Shown here in pieces: positions 1-8,252 of a DNA stretch of 64,000 nt. Position numbers and translations under genes: made by a program. The notes under the pieces were generated by a model. The model saw only the letters and a program-made list of their open reading frames with translations. It did not search any database and was not told the DNA's origin. The stretch is taken from contig DASXVU010000047.1 in NCBI GenBank assembly GCA_036504055.1, positions 1 through 64,000 of the forward strand, read 5' to 3'. Within the stretch, counting starts at the first letter, position 1. Each line of letters begins with the position of its first letter. The stretch is from Methanomassiliicoccales archaeon. Its GTDB lineage: Archaea; Thermoplasmatota; Thermoplasmata; Methanomassiliicoccales; UBA472.

Positions 1-506
1 GTGGGAGGGCGACCAGGCAATCAGAGAGGGCTTGGCCACACCAGATGTGTTTGGTCGTCCGGATGTTGAGCTGGTTTCCATGCAGCGCAACGATCGATGC
101 CCTCGAACCGCTAACTCTACTCGAAGGTGGAACGATCTCGATCTCTGATCTCGAGCTGTTCACTGCTATCTTCTGCCGATCCGCGCATATCTTAACCAAC
201 TTTTTGAACTCCATGAGCCCCCGCAAGGGTTCCAGATCATCATCGCCTAGATGGTCAGGAGAGTACCAAAACCCATTATCGATGACCGCCTCGCGCAGGA
301 GGCCCATAGCCAGATCATTCATCCCCGCCCTGCAGGCGAAAGAATATCGAAGATAGTAGACCAATGCCGGAATCGAATCTGGTGATGATGCTTCCTGTGT
401 GATCAGGTCATATGCCTCTTTGTATCTGGCCTGCTGATACAATGCAAGTGAGGCTTCCAGAGACGAAGAATATGACATCAAGAAATGAACACGTTCCATC
501 GGCATT
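1..506 (-). CDS. Predicted esterase/hydrolase with helical N-terminal region, partial
   Basis: An open frame runs from an ATG at 504-506 off the left edge, so about 168 N-terminal residues are visible. Residues 10-115 are Ala/Leu/Tyr-rich and helical, resembling a TPR-like leader. From residue 137 the frame reads SIVALHGNQLNI, the beta-strand plus HGN oxyanion segment that opens alpha/beta-hydrolase domains of the predicted esterase type; the catalytic Ser and His would lie outside the window. A second in-frame ATG at 498-500 is an alternative start. It is divergent from the hydrolase gene at 656, with about 150 bp between them. Family assignment is tentative because only the domain edge is visible. 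Confidence 0.6.
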
Positions 507-578
507 TTATTTTCGTCGAGATGAGAACCAAAACGAGTTCTTTATCTACGGACGGGCCACCAAATGATGATCGGCCCT

Positions 579-590
579 ACCAACGTTGGT
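579..590. promoter_or_regulatory. 12-bp perfect palindrome between divergent hydrolase genes
   Basis: ACCAACGTTGGT is self-complementary and lies in the 150-bp space between the genes starting at 506 (minus) and 656 (plus). It could be an operator for either or both. No regulator gene adjoins it, so the role is a guess. Confidence 0.3.
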
Positions 591-655
591 CTGGCGACCA
601 AAGGTCGGACAAAGGATAAGTATCCGGGAATGGGAGCCTTCCGTAAGGGAAAAAT

Positions 656-1297
656 ATGGACCAACTCGAATCCGGCGGATGGAACTACACGATCTTCCAG
701 GGACGCCTGCCTTTGGGGATCATCCTGATACACGAGATAAAGGGTATCGATGAATACGCGCTCTCGGTGGGAAAGAAGCTCTCCAATGAAGGTTACTGGA
801 CAATACTGCCGGATCTGTTCAGGGGCAAGACCGCCTCAACTCTCGAGGAGGGCAGGAAGATCCGTGATGCTCTGACCAAAGAGCAGGTGCTCGAAGCCAT
901 GTCCGGCGGCAGGGAATTACTGAAGAAAAGGATAGGAGACCGCAGGATCGGCACAATGGGATTTTGCATGGGCGGGGGATTCGCGTTACTGGGTGCGTGT
1001 AATATGGAGATCGACTTCTGCGTGGACTACTACGGGATGTTAGAAGATGCAAAAGATCTAGTGGGGCTCGTTGGGCCGGTCCAGCTTATGCTTGGTTCAG
1101 AAGACAAGCATGTGACCCCTTGGGCCTTGGCGAACATGTTGCCTGCCATGGTGGAGCACCGAAAGCGATTGGACGTCCATCTCTATCCGAACGCAGGTCA
1201 TGCCTTCCATAGACCGGATTGGCCAGGCCACGAACCGATCGCCGCCAAGGACGCCTGGAGGAAAACGCTTCTGTTCATCCGGGAGCGGCTTGAATGA
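656..1297 (+). CDS. Dienelactone hydrolase family protein
   Basis: 213-residue alpha/beta hydrolase of the dienelactone hydrolase family, cytoplasmic, with no signal peptide. Catalytic features are visible: the nucleophile elbow GFCMGGG with Cys104 as nucleophile, Asp150 in GSEDKHVTP, His182 in GHAFHRP, and the HEIKG segment with Glu27 that controls the cysteine in the archetype. Length matches the family. A purine-rich AAGGGA precedes the ATG. The physiological ester is unknown; members act on lactones and small esters, and the neighbours do not point to an aromatic degradation pathway. Confidence 0.85.
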   Translation: MDQLESGGWNYTIFQGRLPLGIILIHEIKGIDEYALSVGKKLSNEGYWTILPDLFRGKTASTLEEGRKIRDALTKEQVLEAMSGGRELLKKRIGDRRIGTMGFCMGGGFALLGACNMEIDFCVDYYGMLEDAKDLVGLVGPVQLMLGSEDKHVTPWALANMLPAMVEHRKRLDVHLYPNAGHAFHRPDWPGHEPIAAKDAWRKTLLFIRERLE

Positions 1298-1534
1298 TCC
1301 GAATTAGCCTTCGTCAATGTTCTCGGGAATGACCGAGTTGCGGGGACGTCCTCATCGATCCGGAGAAAAGGTACTCGATACCGAAGCTAGGTTACGGATC
1401 CGATGTCGACGCGGATGAGTCCTGGATGTGCGGTGATACTGCGTCGCCAACGCAGAGCCCGGAAAAGGAACCGCTGATGGCCAGTTTTTTATAATTCCTG
1501 CTCCCAATCGAATCGTCAGTGAAGGTGATAAACA

Positions 1535-1708
1535 ATGCCCGAAACTGACATCAAGGACGTAATAACGGAAAAGAGCTTGGAGATCAAGAAGATGTTCAAG
1601 GACATGTCCGCGACGCTGGAGCAGTGGAAGTTCTCCATCGAGGACACGAAGGAGGGCACCAGGGTAGAGATCCACGCCACCGCCCTGATCAAGCGTAAGA
1701 AGGAGTGA
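1535..1708 (+). CDS. Small conserved-looking protein, paralogue of the gene at 3416-3613
   Basis: 57 codons from ATG to TGA with strong archaeal codon character (helical N-terminus, then LEQWKFSIEDTKEGTRVEIHA and a Lys/Arg tail). Its C-terminal half matches the 65-residue product encoded at 3416-3613 on the other strand: L-E-x-W-K-x-S-(I/M)-E-(D/E)...(E/D)GTR(V/I)...(A/V)L(I/V)K. GAAGGTGATAAACA before the ATG provides a Shine-Dalgarno-like AAGGTGA. No known family recognised. It converges on the kinase-like gene ending at 1713, four bases away. Function unknown. Confidence 0.7.
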   Translation: MPETDIKDVITEKSLEIKKMFKDMSATLEQWKFSIEDTKEGTRVEIHATALIKRKKE

Positions 1709-1712
1709 GCTC

Positions 1713-2588
1713 TCAGACCTTCCTGTACCTACCAAACAATCTGCGCCTTATTTTCAAGTTCATGAGGCGCGATAACTCTTCCTTATTCTCGTTCGTTAGG
1801 ACTATGTCCGGACGCCTCTGGATCATGTCCAGGTATTTGGCCGCAGCCACCATCTCCTCGCAGGGATAATACTTCCTGGCGATTTCCACTATCTTCGACG
1901 CAGCTCTGTACTCCAGGAATGATGTGATCTGTGAAGCGAGATCATAGGCCAGCTTCTGCGAGGGGGGCGCTTCGTTCATGAAGTTCCCGACATCGACGAT
2001 ATAGACCTCGTCACCGAACATCAGATTGTCCGGCTTGATGTCCCCGTGGTAGATCCCGTTGTCGTGCATCCTTCTCAGGTAGCTGAACACCGTGTCAAGG
2101 TGCTCGTCGGTCAGTTCGGGCACGTCACCGATGGGCTTGGCGTCGAGGAAGTCGGCCACCAACAGCCACAATTTTGCTCTCAAAGGGTATATCCCCCTGG
2201 GCGTGGCGGTCGGGATGCCAAGCTGGCTGATCGCATTCATCATCTCATACTGATGTCTTGCCAGTTCCTCCGGCGACTCGGTGATCCGGAACATCGGAGC
2301 CATGGAGTTCATGTGCAGGTAAAGGTTCTTGACCAGCTGGATGGCCCTTGCGGTCATGTTGTCGGTCCCGCCAAGGATCTTGCCGAAATAGCGGACCCGC
2401 CTACCATCCTTGTCCGTACCCTCTATCTTGATGGGGATGGAAAGTCTGGCAACCTCAGCCCCGACCGGCTTGACCGAGACGTTGGTCAAGTGGAACTCGG
2501 TCATCATGATCCTATGGATGTCCTGAAGAACGTCCCGGAAGAATTCCCGGTGGGTTTGATGCCGCTCGACCTCGGAAACCTCATTCAT
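1713..2588 (-). CDS. Protein kinase-like (RIO/Kdo-kinase type) protein
   Basis: 291 residues from the ATG at 2586-2588, which overlaps the TGA of the upstream gene (ATGA), so the two are translationally coupled. A longer frame exists upstream but its residues are unlike protein. Kinase signatures are present: Lys70 in YFGKIL as a candidate ATP-binding lysine, the catalytic loop HGDIKPDN (His181-Asn188, Asp183 catalytic) and the metal-binding DVG at 199-201. The short catalytic loop and DxG rather than DFG resemble RIO and lipopolysaccharide Kdo/WaaP-type kinases more than classical Hanks kinases. Substrate unknown; the partner genes at 2585-3613 are probably functionally linked. Confidence 0.75.
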   Translation of the reverse strand: MNEVSEVERHQTHREFFRDVLQDIHRIMMTEFHLTNVSVKPVGAEVARLSIPIKIEGTDKDGRRVRYFGKILGGTDNMTARAIQLVKNLYLHMNSMAPMFRITESPEELARHQYEMMNAISQLGIPTATPRGIYPLRAKLWLLVADFLDAKPIGDVPELTDEHLDTVFSYLRRMHDNGIYHGDIKPDNLMFGDEVYIVDVGNFMNEAPPSQKLAYDLASQITSFLEYRAASKIVEIARKYYPCEEMVAAAKYLDMIQRRPDIVLTNENKEELSRLMNLKIRRRLFGRYRKV

Positions 2589-3415
2589 TTTGCGGCCTCG
2601 ATGTGCGCCTTCTTGTCTGCTTCCTTCATCTGTTTGAGCTTCAGCTTGTTCATCTTCCTCGATCCGTTCCACATCTCCAGAGCGAGCTTCAATGCCTGAA
2701 CGCGATGAATGGACATCCCGTTCTTGACGCCACGCCCAAGTTCTACTACTGGCTTCCCTTTGTGCTGGTACACCACATGCCACACGTTCAATTCTGGAAC
2801 GGAGAAGAAGAGCTGGTTGGTATTGATGGTGATCTCCTTTCCTTTGACCGTGACGTCCATGTCGACCGTCCCGTCACGCTTTATCGGGATGCTCAATCCC
2901 TTGCTGAACACGACCCGGAACAGGGTGTAGCTGACCATCTCGATAAGCCCCAGGTCGATCGGCCGCTGGATCTTGTTCTGTGTAGATTGTTCCTGCGGGG
3001 GCGATGTGCCGGCGGCGCCTTCCATCCGCGGGGATTCCTCGGGCTCTCCTTCCGCCGATGGCATTTCACTCTCTACTTCCACCGATTTGGCCTCGGTGAC
3101 CCCTGCTTGTTCTACCGATCCGATGGCGATGTTACTTCCCTTTTCCCGATCGAGGAATGGGGCCCCGTTCTTGTGGTACTCCCCCTTGACCTTGACCGTG
3201 CCACCCTTTTTCTTCCAGTATTGCTCGAAAGTCTCAAGGTCTGCATCGACTCCCACGAGGTTCTTGGGCAGCCCTTCCTTATGGAACTCAGTGATGACCT
3301 TCCGACTCTGAGGATCCTTCCAATCCTCCGGGCATATCAGATCGCGGCAGACCTCTCCATCGGGACCGAAGCTCACCTCTCGTTTTTTCTCCTTTTGATC
3401 GGTCACGGAAAGCAC
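2585..3415 (-). CDS. Uncharacterised protein cotranscribed with kinase-like gene
   Basis: 276 residues in two parts: an N-terminal ~90 residues with charged, mixed alpha/beta character, a low-complexity Glu/Ser/Pro linker (about 95-150), then a ~100-residue C-terminal domain (DLGLIEMVSYTLFRVVF... to ELGRGVKNGMSIHRVQALKLALEMW) followed by a Lys-rich helix. The frame opens with GTG at 3413-3415, immediately after the TAG of the upstream gene and in the same frame. A second GTG at 3404-3406 has the better spacing from AGGTG. No family recognised. It overlaps the downstream kinase-like gene by 4 bp. Confidence 0.65.
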   Translation of the reverse strand: MLSVTDQKEKKREVSFGPDGEVCRDLICPEDWKDPQSRKVITEFHKEGLPKNLVGVDADLETFEQYWKKKGGTVKVKGEYHKNGAPFLDREKGSNIAIGSVEQAGVTEAKSVEVESEMPSAEGEPEESPRMEGAAGTSPPQEQSTQNKIQRPIDLGLIEMVSYTLFRVVFSKGLSIPIKRDGTVDMDVTVKGKEITINTNQLFFSVPELNVWHVVYQHKGKPVVELGRGVKNGMSIHRVQALKLALEMWNGSRKMNKLKLKQMKEADKKAHIEAAK

Positions 3416-3613
3416 CTACTTCTTTACCAGAACCTGGAACCTGGCGAAGATCCTGGTCCCGTCCTGGAATTCCTCCATGGACACTTTCCAATCCTCAAGT
3501 TCCGCGTTCAATGTGTTCATGAACTGATCGATCTCATCCACTATCTTCTCGACATTCTCTGGTTTCCCGCCGACCAGGTGCAGGACCGATGCCATCTTGT
3601 CTCTCTTGTCCAT
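3416..3613 (-). CDS. Small conserved-looking protein heading the kinase-like operon
   Basis: 65 residues ending in a TAG codon. The C-terminal half (LEDWKVSMEEFQDGTRIFAR) is similar to the 57-residue product at 1535-1708, so these are paralogous small proteins flanking one operon. The next gene starts with GTG directly after this TAG and in frame, so UAG readthrough would give a 342-residue fusion. The paralogue ends at the same place with TGA, favouring a real stop here. Function unknown. Confidence 0.65.
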   Translation of the reverse strand: MDKRDKMASVLHLVGGKPENVEKIVDEIDQFMNTLNAELEDWKVSMEEFQDGTRIFARFQVLVKK

Positions 3614-3961
3614 CAGTTATGACCGGCTTACCATTCGAGCCCCGGTGTTATTATGTTTTTGCATTTCTACCACTGGATTGAGCTAATGTTGTGATGAGCA
3701 CCTTCGATCTTTGGTGTGAATGACGGAACTAGTCGCTTTTTTTTGTGATCCAGAAGGAAAGGTCAGTTCGACGGCCATATGATCACACAACGCCTTTCTA
3801 CGCTGATTTAGCCGCAAACAGCGCGTCAAACCATCGAGGAAACATCCTATTCGTCATTTTGCCGCCGAAGGACCGCAGTCTGTTCGATTTTCCGATGACT
3901 ATAACCGAAACCCTTAGAATACTTGAAGCTCCCATAGCAACCAACACGGGGTCTCTAAAAA
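3614..3961. other. Intergenic region, no gene seen
   Basis: About 350 bp between divergent operons. The open frame through it on the plus strand has no plausible start site and no protein-like composition. A T8 run at 3738-3745 and TATA-like stretches are the only features noticed. Confidence 0.5.
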
Positions 3962-5068
3962 ATGAGGATGTGCGGTGACACGGCGAACTTCGGGGAAGGA
4001 GTGGCCGCATTCCGTCAGGAGGTCGCGGCGGAGGTGGCCTGCGAGGAGGAGATGCTCCAAAAACTGCAGGAGCCCCGTACCAACGAGAAGTATGGCCATC
4101 TAGCCTCATTCTTTCTCACATCCCTAGTCATAGTCCTCATCTTCTTCCAGAACTCCGTCTTCATCCTCTGGCTTATCATCGCGATCCTGCTCTATTCGTA
4201 CAACTTCGTGATCATGCTGATACCGACCACCACGGAGCGGATACGTCCGGACGACAAGGAGCTGGCCCCGGTCATCGACAGGGAACGGAAATGGCTGGCC
4301 CTGCGCCTGTTGTTGAAGAAGAAGAAGCTGGCCATCGAGATAGGGCTTACCGTTCTACTTGGAGGACTGGTCCCGCTCTCGCTTGGATTCTCCATAATAT
4401 TTGGTCTAGCGATGTTCTTCGCCATATACCTCGGATTCTTGGCCCATGTGATCGCCGGCCAGGCAGTGCTTCTGATCGTGGTTCAGATCGCCTTCATCAT
4501 CCTCTTCTATGTCCTGATGCTGCTCATCGAGCCGCAGGCTCAGGGCATCACCAAGATAGCGATCTCATTCAAGAGGCATTTCGACGATGCCCGTTCAAAG
4601 GGCAGGAAGGCGTACTTCGTCATAGTGCTGGCGATGATCGGGGTGATTACCGTGGCGGGCGTCCTGGTCATCGGGGCGATGCTACTTCCGGGACTCATAT
4701 TGCCCTCGTTCTTCGCGGACCTGAACATGTTCCCTAACGTCGATCTCCCCCTTATCGCGATCGTTTTCGTGAGTCAGCTCGTTATCATGAGGCATTTCCA
4801 GGGCATCATGAGCAGATGGATGGCGGTCAACCTGCTCAACACCCGGTTGGAAGACTTGCACACGGACGTACTTGACAAACTGGATGTCCTGGAAGATATG
4901 CCCGAGAACGAGGACAAGGGGGCGAGACTGAAGGATCTGAAGAAGAAGTACTACTCCATCGCGATATATGACGTCATCCGGCAGGACCTGTTCGGATACT
5001 CCCCTGTCTATCTGGTGGGCCCCCGACTCCGGTATGTTTTGGATGAGGGCGTGATCGAGCACTTCTGA
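3962..5068 (+). CDS. Polytopic membrane protein, unknown function
   Basis: 368 residues. An N-terminal ~45-residue cytoplasmic helix is followed by about eight hydrophobic segments: two near 47-90, three near 125-190, two near 218-252 and one near 262-278. The last ~90 residues are soluble and charged, with a probable coiled coil (LEDLHTDVLDKLDVLEDM). No transporter or enzyme signature is visible. The first ATG is taken; an ATG two codons later is equally possible, and no clear ribosome-binding site separates them. It stands alone, converging on the phosphatase gene at 5081. Confidence 0.7.
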   Translation: MRMCGDTANFGEGVAAFRQEVAAEVACEEEMLQKLQEPRTNEKYGHLASFFLTSLVIVLIFFQNSVFILWLIIAILLYSYNFVIMLIPTTTERIRPDDKELAPVIDRERKWLALRLLLKKKKLAIEIGLTVLLGGLVPLSLGFSIIFGLAMFFAIYLGFLAHVIAGQAVLLIVVQIAFIILFYVLMLLIEPQAQGITKIAISFKRHFDDARSKGRKAYFVIVLAMIGVITVAGVLVIGAMLLPGLILPSFFADLNMFPNVDLPLIAIVFVSQLVIMRHFQGIMSRWMAVNLLNTRLEDLHTDVLDKLDVLEDMPENEDKGARLKDLKKKYYSIAIYDVIRQDLFGYSPVYLVGPRLRYVLDEGVIEHF

Positions 5069-5080
5069 TGGAGGAAAACG

Positions 5081-5461
5081 TCAATCTAAGCGCAGGCCGA
5101 CCGCTTGTTCCCAATCCCGGTGAAATGCTGCCTGCTTGCGCTTGGATCTGACCATTTCGTAGGCTTCTCGGTAGCCTACCCCATACCTTGTCATCATGTA
5201 CATAATCGCCACGAACACGGACCTGTCCATTCCCCTGTTGCAGTATATGAGAACCTTAGGATCGAGCGGGAGCAATGCGATTATCTGGTCCCTGGCCTTC
5301 AGCACCTCCTCCATCAGCGGAGACCTCCTGGAAGGGAGTATGCTCTTTGTGAACATGACCCTGGAATCGATGATCAGCTCGATGCCTTCATGGCGACGGC
5401 GCTGAGCAAAGAAACCGTCGAACCAATCGCCCACGGCCACGGTGTCATCGATCCAATCCAT
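5081..5461 (-). CDS. Dual-specificity/tyrosine phosphatase-like protein
   Basis: 126 residues from the ATG at 5459-5461, preceded by GGAAG; an upstream extension in frame looks non-coding. The P-loop reads YCNRGMDRS, giving Cys74-x5-Arg80 as in cysteine-dependent phosphatases, with Asp32 as a possible general acid in IIDSRV. The segment FVAIMYMMTRYGVGYREAYEMVRSKR is the helix after the P-loop typical of DSP proteins. His before the Cys is replaced by Tyr. Small archaeal DSPs dephosphorylate proteins or nucleotides; the target here is unknown. Confidence 0.75.
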   Translation of the reverse strand: MDWIDDTVAVGDWFDGFFAQRRRHEGIELIIDSRVMFTKSILPSRRSPLMEEVLKARDQIIALLPLDPKVLIYCNRGMDRSVFVAIMYMMTRYGVGYREAYEMVRSKRKQAAFHRDWEQAVGLRLD

Positions 5462-5708
5462 TTGTTCGCTTCCAAGGTTCGTTAGCCTGAGCAATCGTTC
5501 TGTACGAGGCTTGCGATTTCTATTCCATTGGGGATTATGTAATGATTCCGCTGTCCCTTCAAGGTCAGACCAAAGTGATGTGGTCCTGGGAGCGGAAATA
5601 ACAATCAAGAATTGTGAAGAGAAAATGAGCCAGGAAAATATGCTCGGATCGGGGCGAATACCTCGGTCCCCGATCAGGCTGGCTCAAAAGATCAATGTTT
5701 GAAGAGAT

Positions 5709-6131
5709 TTAGGTCCTGAATGACACGGAGTACTGCACGTCCTTGGCGCCGAAATACTTCTTGCAGTACTCTGCTACATGCTCCGGTGGATATTCCTTAC
5801 AGCTGAAAACGTCGATGAACGCTCTGTTGGTGTTCTCGGCAAAGTGTCCCGAGATCAACGAGGTTTCAATCAATTGAGCCAATGAATACCCCTGAACACG
5901 AGGATCTGCACCGAAGCGGACCACAATCGGCTCTCCAAAGCGCTTCATGTGAATATGCTCACACAGGTCGATAGAGAACTGTTTGATGCACTCCCCGCTG
6001 CAGATCTTTTTAGGGTCGCAGTCTTTCAGATCGATGGATGTAAGAAGGCCCCATTCTTCGCCTTTCTTGAATCTTTCCTCAATCTCTTCGTCGCTCATCA
6101 TTTTTCCAGACCACGGACCCATGCTATACAT
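5709..6131 (-). CDS. speH: S-adenosylmethionine decarboxylase proenzyme (SpeH type)
   Basis: 140 residues. AdoMet decarboxylase supplies decarboxylated AdoMet for spermidine-type polyamine synthesis and self-cleaves to form a pyruvoyl group. The family triad is conserved with the expected spacing: Ser91 (pyruvoyl precursor), His96 five residues on, and Cys111 fifteen further, within TSLISGHFAEN and IDVFSCKEY. The residue before the cleavage Ser is Thr, not the usual Glu, and the usual His after it is Leu, so this belongs to a divergent archaeal subgroup. GGTGAT lies 8 nt before the ATG. Decarboxylation of AdoMet is inferred; arginine decarboxylase activity occurs in related archaeal proteins. 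Confidence 0.8.
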   Translation of the reverse strand: MYSMGPWSGKMMSDEEIEERFKKGEEWGLLTSIDLKDCDPKKICSGECIKQFSIDLCEHIHMKRFGEPIVVRFGADPRVQGYSLAQLIETSLISGHFAENTNRAFIDVFSCKEYPPEHVAEYCKKYFGAKDVQYSVSFRT

Positions 6132-6392
6132 CTCTTGCTATCACCATCTGGGCATACTATAGCCCGTAATTATTAGGGAAGGTCAAAAACATTCTAGGAT
6201 TTAAGCATGGGCATGAAAAAGGCCAGAAATGTACCTGCATATTGGAATTGACCCCCCGTGCCATGTCTCACCATGACTAGGAATCTAACGCATTTTGATG
6301 ACGCTGTGACCCTCTAGGTCGAAATAATGATAGTGTAAAAGCACTGATGAAGGGACGAATACGATACAAGAATCGAGAAGGGATGAACGATA

Positions 6393-7166
6393 ATGAAACG
6401 GATAGGTTGGTTCACAACGGCGCGAGGTCCAGGCTCTTTCAATCTCTTCAAGACAATGATGGACAGCATCATGAATGGGTCCATCGATGCAAAGATATCC
6501 TTTGTTTTCATCAACCGCGAGATCAAGGGGAATCAATTCCGGATGAAGCTTGTCGGCATGGCCGAGGAGGCGGACATTCCTGTGATCATTCTCCCTTCCG
6601 ATTCCTTTGAACCGGAATTGAAGGAGAAGGACCTGACCCTCTGGAGAGACGCCTATGGAAAGGCGATGCGGGAGAGGATATCCGAATACCCCATGGACTT
6701 CGGCGCCTTGGCCGGATACATGCTCATACTCGATCCAGAGACATGCCGCCGATACACCATAATCAATCTTCATCCGGCCTTACCGGACACATACAAAGGG
6801 ACATGGGAGGAGATAGTCGCCCAGGTGGTGGAAAACGGCGACCTGAGATATGGAGCCACGATCCATGTGTGCACGCCAGAACTGGACCGGGGAGGGACCA
6901 TCTGCTACGATTCTTTCTTCCTGGACAATATCAGGGCGGCCTACTCGAGCAAAGATGAACAGATAAAGCAGGTGAGGGCGGAAGAATTGAAGAGGGAGGC
7001 CCATCTGCTAATGGGAGCCATCAAGATGATGGTCGACGGAGACATCGTCATCAAAGATGGCAAGGTCTTCGACCGGGAAGGAAAAAGCATCGGTGCGAAC
7101 GCTTGTCTGGCGGATCGGATCGATGAAGAGATCCATGGCAAGGACGGGAATTCGATCGGGGCATGA
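6393..7166 (+). CDS. PurN-like formyltransferase family protein
   Basis: 257 residues. The family transfers a formyl group from 10-formyltetrahydrofolate (or pterin analogue) to an amine. The hallmark is NLHPALPDTYKG with Asn125 and His127, followed by Asp165 in PELDRGGTI, matching the PurN Asn-His-Asp arrangement. An N-terminal Rossmann-like segment (IGWFTTARGPGSFNLFK) matches the phosphate-binding loop. The enzyme is longer than bacterial PurN, with an extra C-terminal ~50 residues. AAGGGATG precedes the ATG. Archaea often use PurN-like proteins of uncertain substrate, so glycinamide ribonucleotide is possible but not shown. Confidence 0.75.
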   Translation: MKRIGWFTTARGPGSFNLFKTMMDSIMNGSIDAKISFVFINREIKGNQFRMKLVGMAEEADIPVIILPSDSFEPELKEKDLTLWRDAYGKAMRERISEYPMDFGALAGYMLILDPETCRRYTIINLHPALPDTYKGTWEEIVAQVVENGDLRYGATIHVCTPELDRGGTICYDSFFLDNIRAAYSSKDEQIKQVRAEELKREAHLLMGAIKMMVDGDIVIKDGKVFDREGKSIGANACLADRIDEEIHGKDGNSIGA

Positions 7167-7177
7167 TTTGGCCCTTC

Positions 7178-7558
7178 CTAGTCTCCATGAGGATGGACAG
7201 GCCGTCCCTTCATTTCGATGGCTTTGAGCAATCCATCCATCTCGAAGCGGTATCGCCTCAGCTGGTTCTTGCCTTCGTCCGTTATGGACACCAGGGTATG
7301 CGGTTTCTTTCCAACGAACTCCTTATCGATCCTGACATATCCTGCGGTCTCCAACTTGCTGAGATGGGAGGAGATGTTGCCCCAGGTCATTCCGGTCTGG
7401 TTCATGAGGAATGCATAGTCCGCAGTATCGACCTCTGAAAGAACCACCATTATATGCATCCTGGAAGGCTCATGAATGACGCGGTCGATGCCACTGAACG
7501 ACGAATAGAGGTCGTCCTCTTTCCTTTCGCTGTCTGACTTCGTCGGGTCCCCTTTCAT
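7178..7558 (-). CDS. Winged-helix transcriptional regulator (HTH_34 type)
   Basis: 126 residues from the ATG at 7556-7558, which overlaps the TGA of the upstream membrane gene by 4 bp. Residues 28-100 form a winged helix: IHEPSRMHIMVVLSEVD, then TGMTWGNISSHLSKLETAGYV as recognition helix and wing, ending in a charged helix. This type of small regulator is usually paired with a membrane protein of unknown function, as here, and is commonly autoregulatory. A palindrome upstream of the pair is the candidate operator. It ends in TAG. Confidence 0.85.
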   Translation of the reverse strand: MKGDPTKSDSERKEDDLYSSFSGIDRVIHEPSRMHIMVVLSEVDTADYAFLMNQTGMTWGNISSHLSKLETAGYVRIDKEFVGKKPHTLVSITDEGKNQLRRYRFEMDGLLKAIEMKGRPVHPHGD

Positions 7559-8154
7559 GCCATTACCTCCGCGATCGGTGGATATACTTTGAGAAAGCGT
7601 TCCAACAAGATGCCTCCCGAGATTGTGAGCGCTAAGCCGATGAGAGCAAGATCGACCCAAACCTCTCCACCAAAGAACTGGGCGATCCCAAAGATCGAGA
7701 ACATTAGAACGGCGTACAGATAGAACCGGACAAGACCGTACATGTAGCCTATTGCAGCGAACGAGGCCATCAGGACCGATCCCACTATCAATTCGCCTAT
7801 TGACTGAAAGGACGATCTGACCACGGTCGGGAATTCGGGATAGATAAATGATAGAGTGAGCCCCAGGACGACGATCATCACCGTGATCAGTACGAAGAGC
7901 AGGGCGCCCCTGGTCAGATTGTGGAATTTGACATATCCGACCCTCGGCGATATGACGGCATTTTTTGAAAACATATATCCGAATATCACCATGCCAGAAA
8001 GGCCGGAAAAAAGAAAGGAATCTGTTAGGATCGTAAGCGCCAGCAGTAGGAAGATCACCCCGAATGCGATATCTATCAGACCGTCCCGATGGTACACGGT
8101 GTAGACGTTCCGCCGGTATGCAGCCAGGCTTTTATTCCCCGTTGTCATCGTCAT
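7555..8154 (-). CDS. Membrane protein paired with winged-helix regulator
   Basis: 199 residues with an N-terminal soluble ~25 residues (YRRNVYTVYHRDGLIDIAFG) and about five to six hydrophobic segments. It precedes and overlaps the regulator gene, so both are made from one transcript. No enzymatic motif is visible. Proteins with this layout are frequent partners of small winged-helix regulators; a sensory or stress role is an inference. The ATG at 8152-8154 is retained; a second in-frame ATG lies two codons later. Confidence 0.7.
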   Translation of the reverse strand: MTMTTGNKSLAAYRRNVYTVYHRDGLIDIAFGVIFLLLALTILTDSFLFSGLSGMVIFGYMFSKNAVISPRVGYVKFHNLTRGALLFVLITVMIVVLGLTLSFIYPEFPTVVRSSFQSIGELIVGSVLMASFAAIGYMYGLVRFYLYAVLMFSIFGIAQFFGGEVWVDLALIGLALTISGGILLERFLKVYPPIAEVMA

Positions 8155-8189
8155 TTGTAGGAATGTCTCCGAATATTTACTTTTCGATG

Positions 8190-8201
8190 CAAAGTACTTT
8201 G
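8190..8201. promoter_or_regulatory. Palindromic operator candidate CAAAGTACTTTG
   Basis: A perfect 12-bp palindrome about 36 bp upstream of the membrane-protein start on the minus strand, with an AT-rich TATA-like element (GAATAATTA) just upstream of it. This places it around the expected transcription start, where the winged-helix protein of the same operon could bind and repress. Confidence 0.5.
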
Positions 8202-8252
8202 TGTAATTATTCGAAACGGACAGCCGCCTCGAGCGGGAGGCGGAACCGATAT

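Noticed and set aside
3745-3978. 77-residue frame upstream of the membrane protein at 3962
   Set aside because: It has no ribosome-binding site or recognisable composition, overlaps the promoter region and the start of the next gene.
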